Of a stretch of 64,000 nucleotides of DNA, positions 9,588-18,440 are shown one piece after another. The stretch lies in assembly GCA_016191245.1 (NCBI GenBank), contig JACPOY010000009.1, positions 90,488-154,487 on the forward strand, read 5' to 3'. The position numbers and the translations under genes are program-made. The number at the start of each line of letters is the position of its first letter. Position 1 is the first letter of the stretch. Under the pieces are notes generated by a model. It had not been told where the DNA came from, made no database searches, and saw only the letters and a list, made by a program, of their open reading frames with translations. This stretch comes from Gammaproteobacteria bacterium (lineage in GTDB: Bacteria > Pseudomonadota > Gammaproteobacteria > Berkiellales > Berkiellaceae).

Positions 9588-10880
9588 TTAAACGTACAAA
9601 TCAAGAAGACCATTGTTAGTCGAATTTATTGGAGAATGTTGGATATCTTCAACCTGTTGAGTCGAAAATGATGGCTGATGAAAAGAATGTTGCTTAGCGG
9701 TATGAGATTGATTACTCTCTGTTCCATTATAGGAAACGGTTACATTTCCTAACTGCAGACCTTGAGCTTCCATTTGGGCTCGCAGTCTAAGTAATCCAGC
9801 TTCAATTAAGTCATGAGTTTGTTCAAGATTAGCAAAAAACATAATATGCGTTTTATCTGCATCTTGAACAATTTTAATTTCAATTTGACCTAGTTCGGGT
9901 GGATCAATATTCACTTTAGCTGAATTTTCATTCGCATTGACCATAATTTGAACTTGATTTGATAACTCTTGTTCAAAATGCTTCGATGATACATGCTCCT
10001 CATTACCAAATTTGGCTTGTATCCCAAAATCTTTCTTAGCATTATCTACTTGAAGCCCCTGTTGCGGATTAAAAATGGGATCATCAGTCAAAGCTCTATT
10101 TGAATCAATTTTATCATTTTCAGACAACTGATTACTAAAATTTTCTTGTGTAATTTTATCCATTTTTGCATTGATTAATGCCACATTATTATCAAGATGC
10201 GCAGTCGAATGACTCGATTTTTTGTCTATAACAGGTAATGTCATTTCCTCATTTGATAAAATTTCCTCATGTTGTTCATTCAACGAGATAAAATCATCGC
10301 TTTTACTTTTGAGATCTTTGATTTTATCTTCAGACATATGTAATTTATCAAATGGTTGAATGGTCAAGTGTTCATTAATAACTGATTTCTGAATATCATC
10401 TTTCACAGTATGATTGGCCAGTAATAATTCAGGTTCAATTTCATCATTTTTAAAAATTTCATCTTGAAGACTTTCGTCGCGTTTAACAAGTTGATATGAA
10501 TGGTCTTGAAAATATAATGGTTGTCTCTCATGGTTTAAAAAATCATTTACCAAGACAAATCGTTGCTCTTGCTCAATGTCATTTTGATTATCATTGAGTT
10601 CTACATTATTTGGTGAAATAGTTTTCTCATGCAATACTTCATCCAAACCAACATTGACAAGCTTATCTTTTAAAACATTTTCAAATAGAACTACGCTCTG
10701 TACTGGCATCTCATTGCCAGGTACCGGCAATTCTTCTCCTGCTTCTATTTTAGGTTTTGCTGCATCTTCAAAACAAGTTCCAAACCCTTCGGCCCGATTA
10801 TTTACTGATAGATCAGACAATTGCGGTAATTGTTCATTTTGTGTATTGAAAAGATTTACTGTCATATCCATGTGGTTCAC
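9588..10880 (-). CDS. fliK: Flagellar hook-length control protein FliK
   Basis: FliK is the secreted molecular ruler for hook length. The 430-residue protein has a long, weakly conserved polar region (about 1-300). It ends with the conserved FliK C-terminal fold: NQVQIMVNANENSAKVNIDP, PPELGQIEIKIVQ and LRAQMEAQGLQLGNVTVS. This matches other FliK proteins in design. The conserved placement upstream of fliL supports the call. The 105-base gap to fliL holds an imperfect TGTCAA/TTGACA repeat (about 9568-9583) besides the fliL promoter. Confidence 0.9.
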   Translation of the reverse strand: MNHMDMTVNLFNTQNEQLPQLSDLSVNNRAEGFGTCFEDAAKPKIEAGEELPVPGNEMPVQSVVLFENVLKDKLVNVGLDEVLHEKTISPNNVELNDNQNDIEQEQRFVLVNDFLNHERQPLYFQDHSYQLVKRDESLQDEIFKNDEIEPELLLANHTVKDDIQKSVINEHLTIQPFDKLHMSEDKIKDLKSKSDDFISLNEQHEEILSNEEMTLPVIDKKSSHSTAHLDNNVALINAKMDKITQENFSNQLSENDKIDSNRALTDDPIFNPQQGLQVDNAKKDFGIQAKFGNEEHVSSKHFEQELSNQVQIMVNANENSAKVNIDPPELGQIEIKIVQDADKTHIMFFANLEQTHDLIEAGLLRLRAQMEAQGLQLGNVTVSYNGTESNQSHTAKQHSFHQPSFSTQQVEDIQHSPINSTNNGLLDLYV

Positions 10881-10931
10881 ATTGATTATTAATGAAGTTA
10901 AAGATAAACAATCAAATGTTATGCCAGCTTC

Positions 10932-11279
10932 TTAAATAGTAGAAGTAAGATTGAGATATGCAGTCTTAAATTGAGGGTAAATTTTCTGTAGATTTTCACA
11001 TGCATCTATAATCTGAGGTTCTTTTCCATTTTTTATTGCGACCTCAATGTCTTCGCACCTCTTTGCCAAATCGATGGCTCCAACATTGATACTATTGCCT
11101 TTAAGTGCATGTGCAATTTTTCTTGCAGCTTCTAACTCGCTTTTTCTAACGTAAATATAAAGCTCTCTTTCTTTCGTTTCAAAATCAGAAAAGTACAAAG
11201 CAATAAAATCATCAAAACCTTCATTAAATAGTTTTTTTAAACTAAGGACTATTTTGGTATCAATAGCGGTTTCAGTCAT
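10932..11279 (-). CDS. Hpt (histidine phosphotransfer) domain protein, HptB-like
   Basis: A 115-residue single-domain protein. The phosphoryl-accepting His lies in AARKIAHALKGNSINVGA (His57), followed by LAKRCEDIEVAIKNG, the standard Hpt four-helix layout. In Pseudomonas an HptB protein next to fliK passes phosphate to HsbR, which controls the STAS protein HsbA and FlgM. Here the neighbouring STAS gene is present (one-base overlap, coupled), but no HsbR-like receiver/phosphatase gene is seen in the window. The family assignment is firm; the HptB role is inferred from synteny. Confidence 0.88.
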   Translation of the reverse strand: MTETAIDTKIVLSLKKLFNEGFDDFIALYFSDFETKERELYIYVRKSELEAARKIAHALKGNSINVGAIDLAKRCEDIEVAIKNGKEPQIIDACENLQKIYPQFKTAYLNLTSTI

Positions 11280-11584
11280 TATTCAACTGTAAATAATTCA
11301 TCTAATTTCGTTATGACGAGTATTTTTTTCACATCAGGATTACAGTTAACAATCCTTATATTAGAACTATCGCCACCAGCATGATCTCTTAAAGCAAGCA
11401 ACATACCTAAAGCAGAACTGTCTAGATAATCAGACTCTTTCAAGTCAACCGTATATGCTTTAGGATGACCTTCTTGGTTTTCATAGGCATTTCTAAATAG
11501 TTGCAAGGAACTGAAATCAAAACGTCCCTGAACGCTAATAGTAAGCTCTTGACCATCGTTAGACATTAAAGATTTTATTGCCAT
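11279..11584 (-). CDS. STAS-domain anti-sigma factor antagonist, HsbA-like
   Basis: A 101-residue STAS protein. The expected phosphorylatable serine sits in SDYLDSSALGMLLALRD (Ser56/57). In Pseudomonas, HsbA binds the anti-sigma factor FlgM when unphosphorylated and a diguanylate cyclase when phosphorylated. Here it is coupled to the Hpt gene downstream. Upstream, where hsbR would be in Pseudomonas, lies the large ankyrin protein. The partner kinase/phosphatase must be encoded elsewhere or be lost. Confidence 0.88.
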   Translation of the reverse strand: MAIKSLMSNDGQELTISVQGRFDFSSLQLFRNAYENQEGHPKAYTVDLKESDYLDSSALGMLLALRDHAGGDSSNIRIVNCNPDVKKILVITKLDELFTVE

Positions 11585-11606
11585 ATAGCGCTCCGATTTG
11601 AACTCT

Positions 11607-11634
11607 TAATATTTACAGTAAATCCGTAATATTA
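11607..11634. promoter_or_regulatory. Imperfect inverted repeat upstream of the STAS gene
   Basis: TAATATTTAC and GTAATATTA face each other across a 9-base centre, 23-50 bases upstream of the STAS start. It is AT-rich, so chance is possible. It could be an operator or the -10 region of a promoter for the STAS-Hpt-fliK genes. Confidence 0.25.
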
Positions 11635-11694
11635 AATAGGATTTCATTCTATGTATTCGGAATTGGGAGTGCTTTCTTTAATAATCATGAGTGA

Positions 11695-14600
11695 TTACAT
11701 CGATGCTGATCCAGATGGTGAAATTCGATCAGTCGGTTTTGGTTCACCCGGTATTTTATATATTCCAGGCTTATATTTATCCCCAAACGTATCCCGCATA
11801 ATTTTATCAAGGGTGACGGCTATCTCTTCTTTATTTTCAGCATTCTGCGGAATTTTTAACAAATCACCAGGTTGTGCATTATCAACAGCTGTTTTTAGCG
11901 TTTTCTCTAGTAATCGCTGATTTTCAGCAGCATTTTGTGATGTTTCCATTGAATATTTTACTCCTCCTTCACTGGAGGAAGGCTCAATAAACATTTTCTT
12001 TGATTCTTTTTTAGCATCATTACAATATATTTCCATAGATATTTTAGGATGCTGACTGTTCAATTGAGAACTATCAATACTTTTAATTCCTAATTCTTGC
12101 TTTTTCGCATCATTATAACTCATCACTTTCTCTGCCACTTGTTTAAAACTAGCAGTAGGATCTACCGCAACTTCTTGTATGCTACTACTATGTGTTTTAG
12201 CACTCGGCGTAAAGGTAAGCGATGGTGGAGGCGATAATCCAGGATTGAGCGTTGGTTTTGGTGATACAGAAAAAAGTGGTGCGGTCTTAGACGGAGATTT
12301 TTCTGGTACCGCTGCTTTTTCTGCTTCTTTTGCAATCCCTTTTACTCCCTGAACGAAAGAGGCAAGTCCAACCTGAGGTGAAGGATTAGGCGAAGAAGCA
12401 ACAACTGGAATTGGAGTTGCTGTGGGGATTACTTGCGGTGTAACAAGGGGCGAAGATTTCGGAGGAGATGACGCTTCCATTTTTAAAACAGCTTTATTAT
12501 CAATAATATCTTGATGGGTTTTTCTTAATTGTATGTAATCACTATTTACCACAGACGTTAATATAGGTCGTAAGCGTTCAGCTTGAGTTTTAAACGGCTC
12601 AGAAGTTATTCTCTTAGCCATTTCTATGGTAACAGCTCCACATATATGCGTATCTTTTTGATAAAATTCATCGCCGGATTTTTGTGATACAATAGTACTA
12701 ACTTCAGCATCTTTCCCTAAACTATTTTTTATCGCAGCTTTCATTGCTTCTGTTGCAATATTATCTTGGGTTGTATATCCAGGTAATGAATTGATAATTA
12801 ATATCTCGCCTTTTGTATTACAAGCATAAGTTGCCCAGTGATTAGTGCCAACATGAGCAGAACAAACGATTGTATATGGAGGATCATCATCTTTGTGTTT
12901 AGCTAATTCCTTTTGAAAATTATGCGCTAAACTTGGATTGTCAGTGGGTATTTTTAAATGATCTCCATCTCTTTTTACATTCACAAGCTGCTGAGCACTA
13001 TTAATTTCTAATTCCCAATACGAAATATATTTAGCATCAGGATTGACTGCCGTAGCCTTAGCTAGGATATTTCCGATTTCTTCAGATTCATAATCACGTC
13101 CACTCGTTAGTGGTAGTTGTGAAGAGGGTTTAGAATCAATAGGTTTTGGCGGCGTAAAACCATCTTTTAATAATTTAGCAATTTGTGAAAATTGAGGTTG
13201 AGAGGCCGCAAATTCAATTGGACTAGGAAGTGTTTCTCCTGCAGCTTTACTGTTAGGATCGGCACCCGCAGCCAACAAAACTTTGACAGCCTCTGGATTT
13301 CCAGATGCAACTGCTCTATGTAAAGGTAATGATATTTCATGTTCATACCCAGCGACTTTATTCACCTGAGCATCTTTTGCTAGTAATGCTTTGATCATTT
13401 CAACATTGCCTTTTTGCGCGGCATAATGTAATGGGGTTAATCCATTTAAATCATGTAGATCTGCTGATTCAAGTTTTGATAATGCATCATCAAATTTTTT
13501 CTTATTATTCTCTTGAATCGAAGAAATTAGTGCATCCCTCAAGTTGGTTGCTTGTACAGATTTCGCATGAGCTTGTGCATCGTCAAGACTCTTTTTAGGG
13601 GTTTTTAAGTTACCAGCGTAATTATATTTTATTGTTTCATCTGCTTTAATATAGGGTTTACCTGATTTTGTATTTTTTGAAGGATCTAATTCTGTTAAAT
13701 ACTTATAAACATCTGCATAGTTATTCATCCCAGCCATATGCAAAGGCGTTCTACCAAGATCATCTTTCGTATTCGGATTGGCACCATACTCAATGAGTAG
13801 TTCAACAAGTTTTGGATCGCCGGTTCCGACGCCACCACTACCTTGTGAACAAGCGACATGAAGTGCTGTAGCGCCTGCGTAAGATTCTTTAAATTCAAGA
13901 TTTGCACCGGCTTTCAATAACTTTTCAACCTCTTGCCGTTTTGCTTCTTGACTTGGATATGATTTTCTAATGGTATCACACAACATTTGTGCCAATTCAT
14001 CAGGTGATTTGCCTTGCAGAGTATCAGTTGGTTGAACTGATGGTTTTGACGGTATAGGAATGACAGATTCTTTAGATTCAATTAAACTTGGGTCTTTGTT
14101 TACGAAGTCTTTGTAATTTAAATTTTTCGCAGCATACATCCCTTCAATCTCTGATTTTGGCATAGCGCATAGTTGTGCAAATTTAATGACATCGCTACCA
14201 ACCAAGATAAAACTACCATGAGTCAGTCCTTCGGGAATTTTAAATCCATTCCTTCTTAGTGCGCTCATAAATTCCTGCGCAGCGGCATCATCATTTTTCC
14301 AATTATGCTCATTAGCGCCACTAAAACTGATATTTAAGTCTCCATTTTCTCTAAATTCAATATTTGGTTTAAAGGTATTATTTTCATGACTGGGTAACTG
14401 TTTAATTAATTCACCAGCGGCTACAGCCAAATTATATACTCTCCTGTTTATATCATATGCATATATAGGACTCTTAAATCCAGCTTGAAGCTCACTTTGA
14501 AATTTAATGCCAACACCTTTTATTTTTGCCTTGTTGGTATAAACATCACTAATCCCAACTGAACCTAAACATGCAGTAGACGTAGCGGCAATATCTTCTT

Positions 14601-16461
14601 CTCCGACATAATGACCTGATTTATAATATTCACCAATATCATACTTACCCCACATCACATCGGGATCAGATGGATTTAACAGCCCACATTTCACTCCGTT
14701 TTTTGCACATTCAACGGCCAGAAATTTTACATCACCATCAAAATGGTGGACTATCGCACTAACAGATTCAGGTGCTTTTATTTTTGCTTCATTTAATTGC
14801 TGCTTAGCGAAACCAAAAACAGGATTAATATGAATTGATTCGAATTTATCTTTAAATTCTGGTCTGGCAAGTTGCTCCATTAGTGTTTGATAATAAATCC
14901 CGGCAACCTGTGCTTTTTTATCATTAGGCCAATTATCAGGCAAAAAGGCACCTAGTCCTATCGCTGAAAAAGCTAAATTTTTACAATTTTGATTGGCAGC
15001 AGAAGTTAAAACTCCCTGCCACATAGCTGAAATTAATGTTGTAGCCATACCATTATTTAAAGTTTCTTCAGCTGTAGAACCGCCATAAGCAAGGTTTAAC
15101 CCTGGGGTTGATAACAATATATTTGGTGTGGCATTATCTAGATCTTGATTTTTAAGTTTATTTACTGCCAAACCGTTTCCCAAAACTTCTTGTTCTACAA
15201 AAAAGTGCACTTCCTGTGAATGACAAACGCCTAAAGAAAGTAAGTTTAATGGTATCGAGGCCGATTCTTCAAATTTAGCTTTTGATTGAAATCCTAATTC
15301 TTGAAAACGGTCACTCCAGCTTTCATAGCGTTGTCCTAGAATTTCTTTCAGCGTTCTTTTTTCTTGTGCTTTTACTTCGTTTCTAAGTTTATTTTGTATT
15401 TCTAGAAAAAGTTGCTGTGGCAATATACTTTCGTTGGTCACAATTTGTGCAGTATCAGCTAGTCTTTTTAATTCCTTTTTCGAAACTGTTACACTACCCT
15501 GTCCAAATGCAGCCTTTGAATCACTATCTTGTGCTTTAATTTGAACTTGTCCTGGTACCTCTGCTAGGGGTTGGGACAATGTTGTGACCGCAGAAGTTTG
15601 CCAACCCGCAGCTGGATTTAATTGTGAAAGCAATTGCTTAGCTAATAAAGCTTGTCTTGGATTACCTTTGATAGGATGACCATCAATACCTTTATAATCC
15701 GCAAATTTTCCAACTGATTTTGCAATATCGACAGTGCTTGCTTTCTTAACTGTTACTTTTTCTTGAGGTAAAGGATTTGCAGAGATAGTGGCTGCCACAG
15801 AAATCGATGCAAAAGCGGTGGCTTTTGCAATAAATCCTGGATCCGTGATATTTGGCACATGAACAGATGATTCATAGCCTTCGGCTTTGGCTATTCTGTA
15901 GTTAGGTTCAGAATCATCTATCAATATTACATTTTTTCTTTCACTCTCTGGTATCCCTGCTGCTACCATCGCGTGTTGGATATGTTCGTTTTTACCCGAA
16001 TAACCTTTTGTATCTGGATTTGTTATCCCATTACTGGGGAAACCAGCAACAATTAATATTTTTGCAATATCTGCTTCTTGCAAAGAATCTGGATCGCCAG
16101 GTCGAACTAACTTTTTCAAAATTGCTTCAATTTCTGGATATTTATTAAAAGAAGTAATTGCTACTGCATGGCCGTTCTTTAAGGCTGTTTTCATTGATTT
16201 TGAAATTTCATCTGCATTTTTTAGTGTAGGCGCTATAGTATCTTCAATAAAATTTCCAGTAACGCCACCTTCTTCCTTTGCCGATTCAGGACTTTCTTTG
16301 CCAGAAACGCGCACAAATTTTCCTTCTATATTGCGCGTAATAATACCTTGACCTGTAAACTTGCTATTAAATTTTGCTTTTGCTGTATTATGTGAATGAA
16401 TATCGACCATTGTATGGTCAAAATCCCAACAAACTAATTTTTTAGGACCTGTTGCCGACAT
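11695..16461 (-). CDS. 1,588-residue effector-like protein: HAD-like, ankyrin repeats, CE-clan cysteine protease
   Basis: Not a flagellar component. Order of parts: residues 7-205 resemble a HAD hydrolase, with DFDHT (13-17), AITSFNK (101-107) and VILIDDSE (178-185). Residues 405-560 include GLNLAYGGSTAEETLNNG and NLAFSAIGLGAF, loosely like a macro domain. Residues 815-1110 hold ankyrin repeats (GATALHVACSQG, GRTPLHMAG, GLTPLHYAAQKGNVEMIKAL, LPLHRAVASGNPEAVKVLL). Residues 1190-1285 carry a CE-clan (Ulp/SENP/ChlaDub-like) protease signature: NHWATYA (His1208), INSL (Asn1224 at the acidic position) and QKDTHICGA (Gln1268, Cys1274, spacing six as in Ulp1). A Pro/Ser-rich tail follows. There is no signal peptide or membrane helix. 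Such proteins are typically type IV-secreted effectors of intracellular bacteria; export by any system is inferred. It lies between fliJ and the STAS-Hpt pair. Confidence 0.85.
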   Translation of the reverse strand: MSATGPKKLVCWDFDHTMVDIHSHNTAKAKFNSKFTGQGIITRNIEGKFVRVSGKESPESAKEEGGVTGNFIEDTIAPTLKNADEISKSMKTALKNGHAVAITSFNKYPEIEAILKKLVRPGDPDSLQEADIAKILIVAGFPSNGITNPDTKGYSGKNEHIQHAMVAAGIPESERKNVILIDDSEPNYRIAKAEGYESSVHVPNITDPGFIAKATAFASISVAATISANPLPQEKVTVKKASTVDIAKSVGKFADYKGIDGHPIKGNPRQALLAKQLLSQLNPAAGWQTSAVTTLSQPLAEVPGQVQIKAQDSDSKAAFGQGSVTVSKKELKRLADTAQIVTNESILPQQLFLEIQNKLRNEVKAQEKRTLKEILGQRYESWSDRFQELGFQSKAKFEESASIPLNLLSLGVCHSQEVHFFVEQEVLGNGLAVNKLKNQDLDNATPNILLSTPGLNLAYGGSTAEETLNNGMATTLISAMWQGVLTSAANQNCKNLAFSAIGLGAFLPDNWPNDKKAQVAGIYYQTLMEQLARPEFKDKFESIHINPVFGFAKQQLNEAKIKAPESVSAIVHHFDGDVKFLAVECAKNGVKCGLLNPSDPDVMWGKYDIGEYYKSGHYVGEEDIAATSTACLGSVGISDVYTNKAKIKGVGIKFQSELQAGFKSPIYAYDINRRVYNLAVAAGELIKQLPSHENNTFKPNIEFRENGDLNISFSGANEHNWKNDDAAAQEFMSALRRNGFKIPEGLTHGSFILVGSDVIKFAQLCAMPKSEIEGMYAAKNLNYKDFVNKDPSLIESKESVIPIPSKPSVQPTDTLQGKSPDELAQMLCDTIRKSYPSQEAKRQEVEKLLKAGANLEFKESYAGATALHVACSQGSGGVGTGDPKLVELLIEYGANPNTKDDLGRTPLHMAGMNNYADVYKYLTELDPSKNTKSGKPYIKADETIKYNYAGNLKTPKKSLDDAQAHAKSVQATNLRDALISSIQENNKKKFDDALSKLESADLHDLNGLTPLHYAAQKGNVEMIKALLAKDAQVNKVAGYEHEISLPLHRAVASGNPEAVKVLLAAGADPNSKAAGETLPSPIEFAASQPQFSQIAKLLKDGFTPPKPIDSKPSSQLPLTSGRDYESEEIGNILAKATAVNPDAKYISYWELEINSAQQLVNVKRDGDHLKIPTDNPSLAHNFQKELAKHKDDDPPYTIVCSAHVGTNHWATYACNTKGEILIINSLPGYTTQDNIATEAMKAAIKNSLGKDAEVSTIVSQKSGDEFYQKDTHICGAVTIEMAKRITSEPFKTQAERLRPILTSVVNSDYIQLRKTHQDIIDNKAVLKMEASSPPKSSPLVTPQVIPTATPIPVVASSPNPSPQVGLASFVQGVKGIAKEAEKAAVPEKSPSKTAPLFSVSPKPTLNPGLSPPPSLTFTPSAKTHSSSIQEVAVDPTASFKQVAEKVMSYNDAKKQELGIKSIDSSQLNSQHPKISMEIYCNDAKKESKKMFIEPSSSEGGVKYSMETSQNAAENQRLLEKTLKTAVDNAQPGDLLKIPQNAENKEEIAVTLDKIMRDTFGDKYKPGIYKIPGEPKPTDRISPSGSASM

Positions 16462-16657
16462 CGTTTATCCCACCACTATGGTATATAAATAAAGACAAAC
16501 ATAGCTTTGATAAAGTTCAGCCCATTTTAGATTACTAATAAAATCAAGAAGTTGGTTTTTCGATTCGTGTATATACTTATGTTATCGAGAAGAGGAAATA
16601 CTGGATTGCTTCGTTAAAAACTCGCAATGCGGATTCGCAAATAAGGGAAAAAACCTA

Positions 16658-17092
16658 TTACTTCATGCGTTTGACTTGATTGAATAAGTCGTTGGCTTCT
16701 TGATTTTCACGTTTATCGTGATGAAATTGCATGAGTTTCTTTTGCTTATCAATCAACTTATTAAGATTTTCTAATTTCTTTTTAACGAATTCAATTTCTT
16801 TTAACATTCTTAAATGAAGATCTTTTGCTTTAGTCACCACTTCCACTTGCTGATGAATTGCTTTTTCTAATTTCTCAAAAAAAACCTGGTATTGCTGATA
16901 TTTATAAGCATAAATGCTACCGTTGGTATTTTGAAGATTGGCTCTGTATTCTTCCAAGTAGCTACTTAGCAAATTTAATTTTCTTAATTCTTCATCTAGT
17001 TTTTTCTTATGACGAGCACACTGTCCCATCAACTTTTTTTCATGCTTTTCAACCAGCATTTTAAGCTTTTCTAAATGATCTGTTTTATCCAT
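16658..17092 (-). CDS. fliJ: Flagellar export chaperone/regulator FliJ
   Basis: A 144-residue, almost wholly coiled-coil, lysine-rich protein (EKLKMLVEKHEKKLMGQ, KAIHQQVEVVTKAKDLHLRM), the FliJ architecture. FliJ links the ATPase FliI to FlhA. It overlaps fliI by 8 bases. Downstream is a 196-base gap before the effector-like gene. That gap holds only a weak hairpin (TGCG/CGCA around AATC) with a short T-run near 16,610-16,640 as a possible stop signal, plus an AT-rich promoter-like stretch. Confidence 0.88.
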   Translation of the reverse strand: MDKTDHLEKLKMLVEKHEKKLMGQCARHKKKLDEELRKLNLLSSYLEEYRANLQNTNGSIYAYKYQQYQVFFEKLEKAIHQQVEVVTKAKDLHLRMLKEIEFVKKKLENLNKLIDKQKKLMQFHHDKRENQEANDLFNQVKRMK

Positions 17093-18440
17093 TATCTTTC
17101 ACTATTAATTGTGTACTTGAAAAACACTCGAATTCTTTGAGTAAATGCTTACAGGTATTAAAATCAAATTTTCGTTTTGCATCTTGCTGCAAAAAGGCAT
17201 ACATATTTGCTTTTTTCTCTAAAATTAAATCCATTTCTGGATCTGCCCCTTTTTGGTAGGCACCTAAGTTAATGTAATCAAGATTTTGTCGATATTTGAT
17301 AAAACTTTTTTTGAATAATTTAGCCAATCGTTGATGCTCAGCATCTACGACTCTATCCATTACCCGACTAATTGATTGCTCCAAATCAATGGCTGGATAA
17401 TGCCCCTCCTCTGCTAAATGCCGTGATAAGGTGATATGGCCATCTAATATACCTCGCGCACTATCGGCGACAGGATCGTTCATATCATCCCCTTCGGTAA
17501 GAACGGTATATATTCCTGTAATGGAACTCTCTTGAGTATGACCATTGCCTGCTCGCTCAATTAATTTTGGGATCCGGGCAAAAACAGAAGGTGGGTAGCC
17601 TTTTGCCGTAGGTGGTTCTCCTAAAGCCAATCCAAGTTCTCTGAGCGCTTGCGCATATCGGGTGATAGAATCCATCAACAATAGGACTTTCTTATTTTTG
17701 TTCTTAAAATGCTCCGCAATAAAGGTTGCGGTTTCAGCGGCTTTAATTCTAGATAAAGGCGAACTATCGGCAGGCGCTGCAACAATCACCGTTTTCTTAA
17801 GTGCTTCAGCCCCTACACTCTCCTCAATAAATTCTTTTACTTCTCGCCCTCGTTCACCCACTAAAGAAATCACTATCACATCTGCTTCTGAATACTTAGT
17901 TATCATTCCAAGCAATATACTTTTACCTACCCCTGTCCCTGCAAATAATCCAACACGTTGACCTCGCCCCAACGTCAGCAAGGCATTAATACATTTAACA
18001 CCCACATCAATGGGCGTCGATATCAGAGCGCGATCTAAGGGATTAATCGATTCAAATTTTAAAAGTGATGGCACGACGTTTTTTAATTCGCCCAAACTAT
18101 CTAAAGGCAATCCTTCAGCATTGATGACCCTACCCAGCAAACCATCACCTAAAGGTATTTTAGGGAATTCATTTAATTGAATAACGCTTGAGCCAGGAGA
18201 AATGCCAACAATATCTTCTGAAGTCATCAAATAGGTGATATCAGCTTGAAACCCAATTACTTCAGCTATGATTTGAACTTCATCAGAACACCAGACCTGA
18301 CATAAGCTGCCAATTTTCGCTTTTAAGCCTGTAGCCTCTATTAGAAATCCTGATATACGATGAACCTTTCCAGAAACAACAAATGGTTGCCAATCTTGAA
18401 GCACATTGCTTTTAACTTGCATTTGGGGATCATCGCTCAT
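17085..18440 (-). CDS. fliI: Flagellar export ATPase FliI
   Basis: FliI energises unloading of export substrates. The 451-residue protein has the Walker A motif AGTGVGKS (167-174), a Walker B region (KVLLLMDSITRYAQALRE) and the conserved stretch LVGERGREVKEFIEE. It is closer to F1-beta-like FliI than to virulence type III ATPases, and the operon context agrees. It overlaps fliH by 4 bases. Confidence 0.97.
   Translation of the reverse strand: MSDDPQMQVKSNVLQDWQPFVVSGKVHRISGFLIEATGLKAKIGSLCQVWCSDEVQIIAEVIGFQADITYLMTSEDIVGISPGSSVIQLNEFPKIPLGDGLLGRVINAEGLPLDSLGELKNVVPSLLKFESINPLDRALISTPIDVGVKCINALLTLGRGQRVGLFAGTGVGKSILLGMITKYSEADVIVISLVGERGREVKEFIEESVGAEALKKTVIVAAPADSSPLSRIKAAETATFIAEHFKNKNKKVLLLMDSITRYAQALRELGLALGEPPTAKGYPPSVFARIPKLIERAGNGHTQESSITGIYTVLTEGDDMNDPVADSARGILDGHITLSRHLAEEGHYPAIDLEQSISRVMDRVVDAEHQRLAKLFKKSFIKYRQNLDYINLGAYQKGADPEMDLILEKKANMYAFLQQDAKRKFDFNTCKHLLKEFECFSSTQLIVKDNG

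Noticed and set aside
11651..11920. Plus-strand frame over the end of the large protein gene
   Set aside because: It is antisense to the C-terminus of the 1,588-residue protein and has no recognisable domain.
16462..16657. PmrA-box or other effector-type promoter before the large protein gene
   Set aside because: AT-rich promoter-like motifs exist, but none matched a consensus with correct spacing well enough to list.
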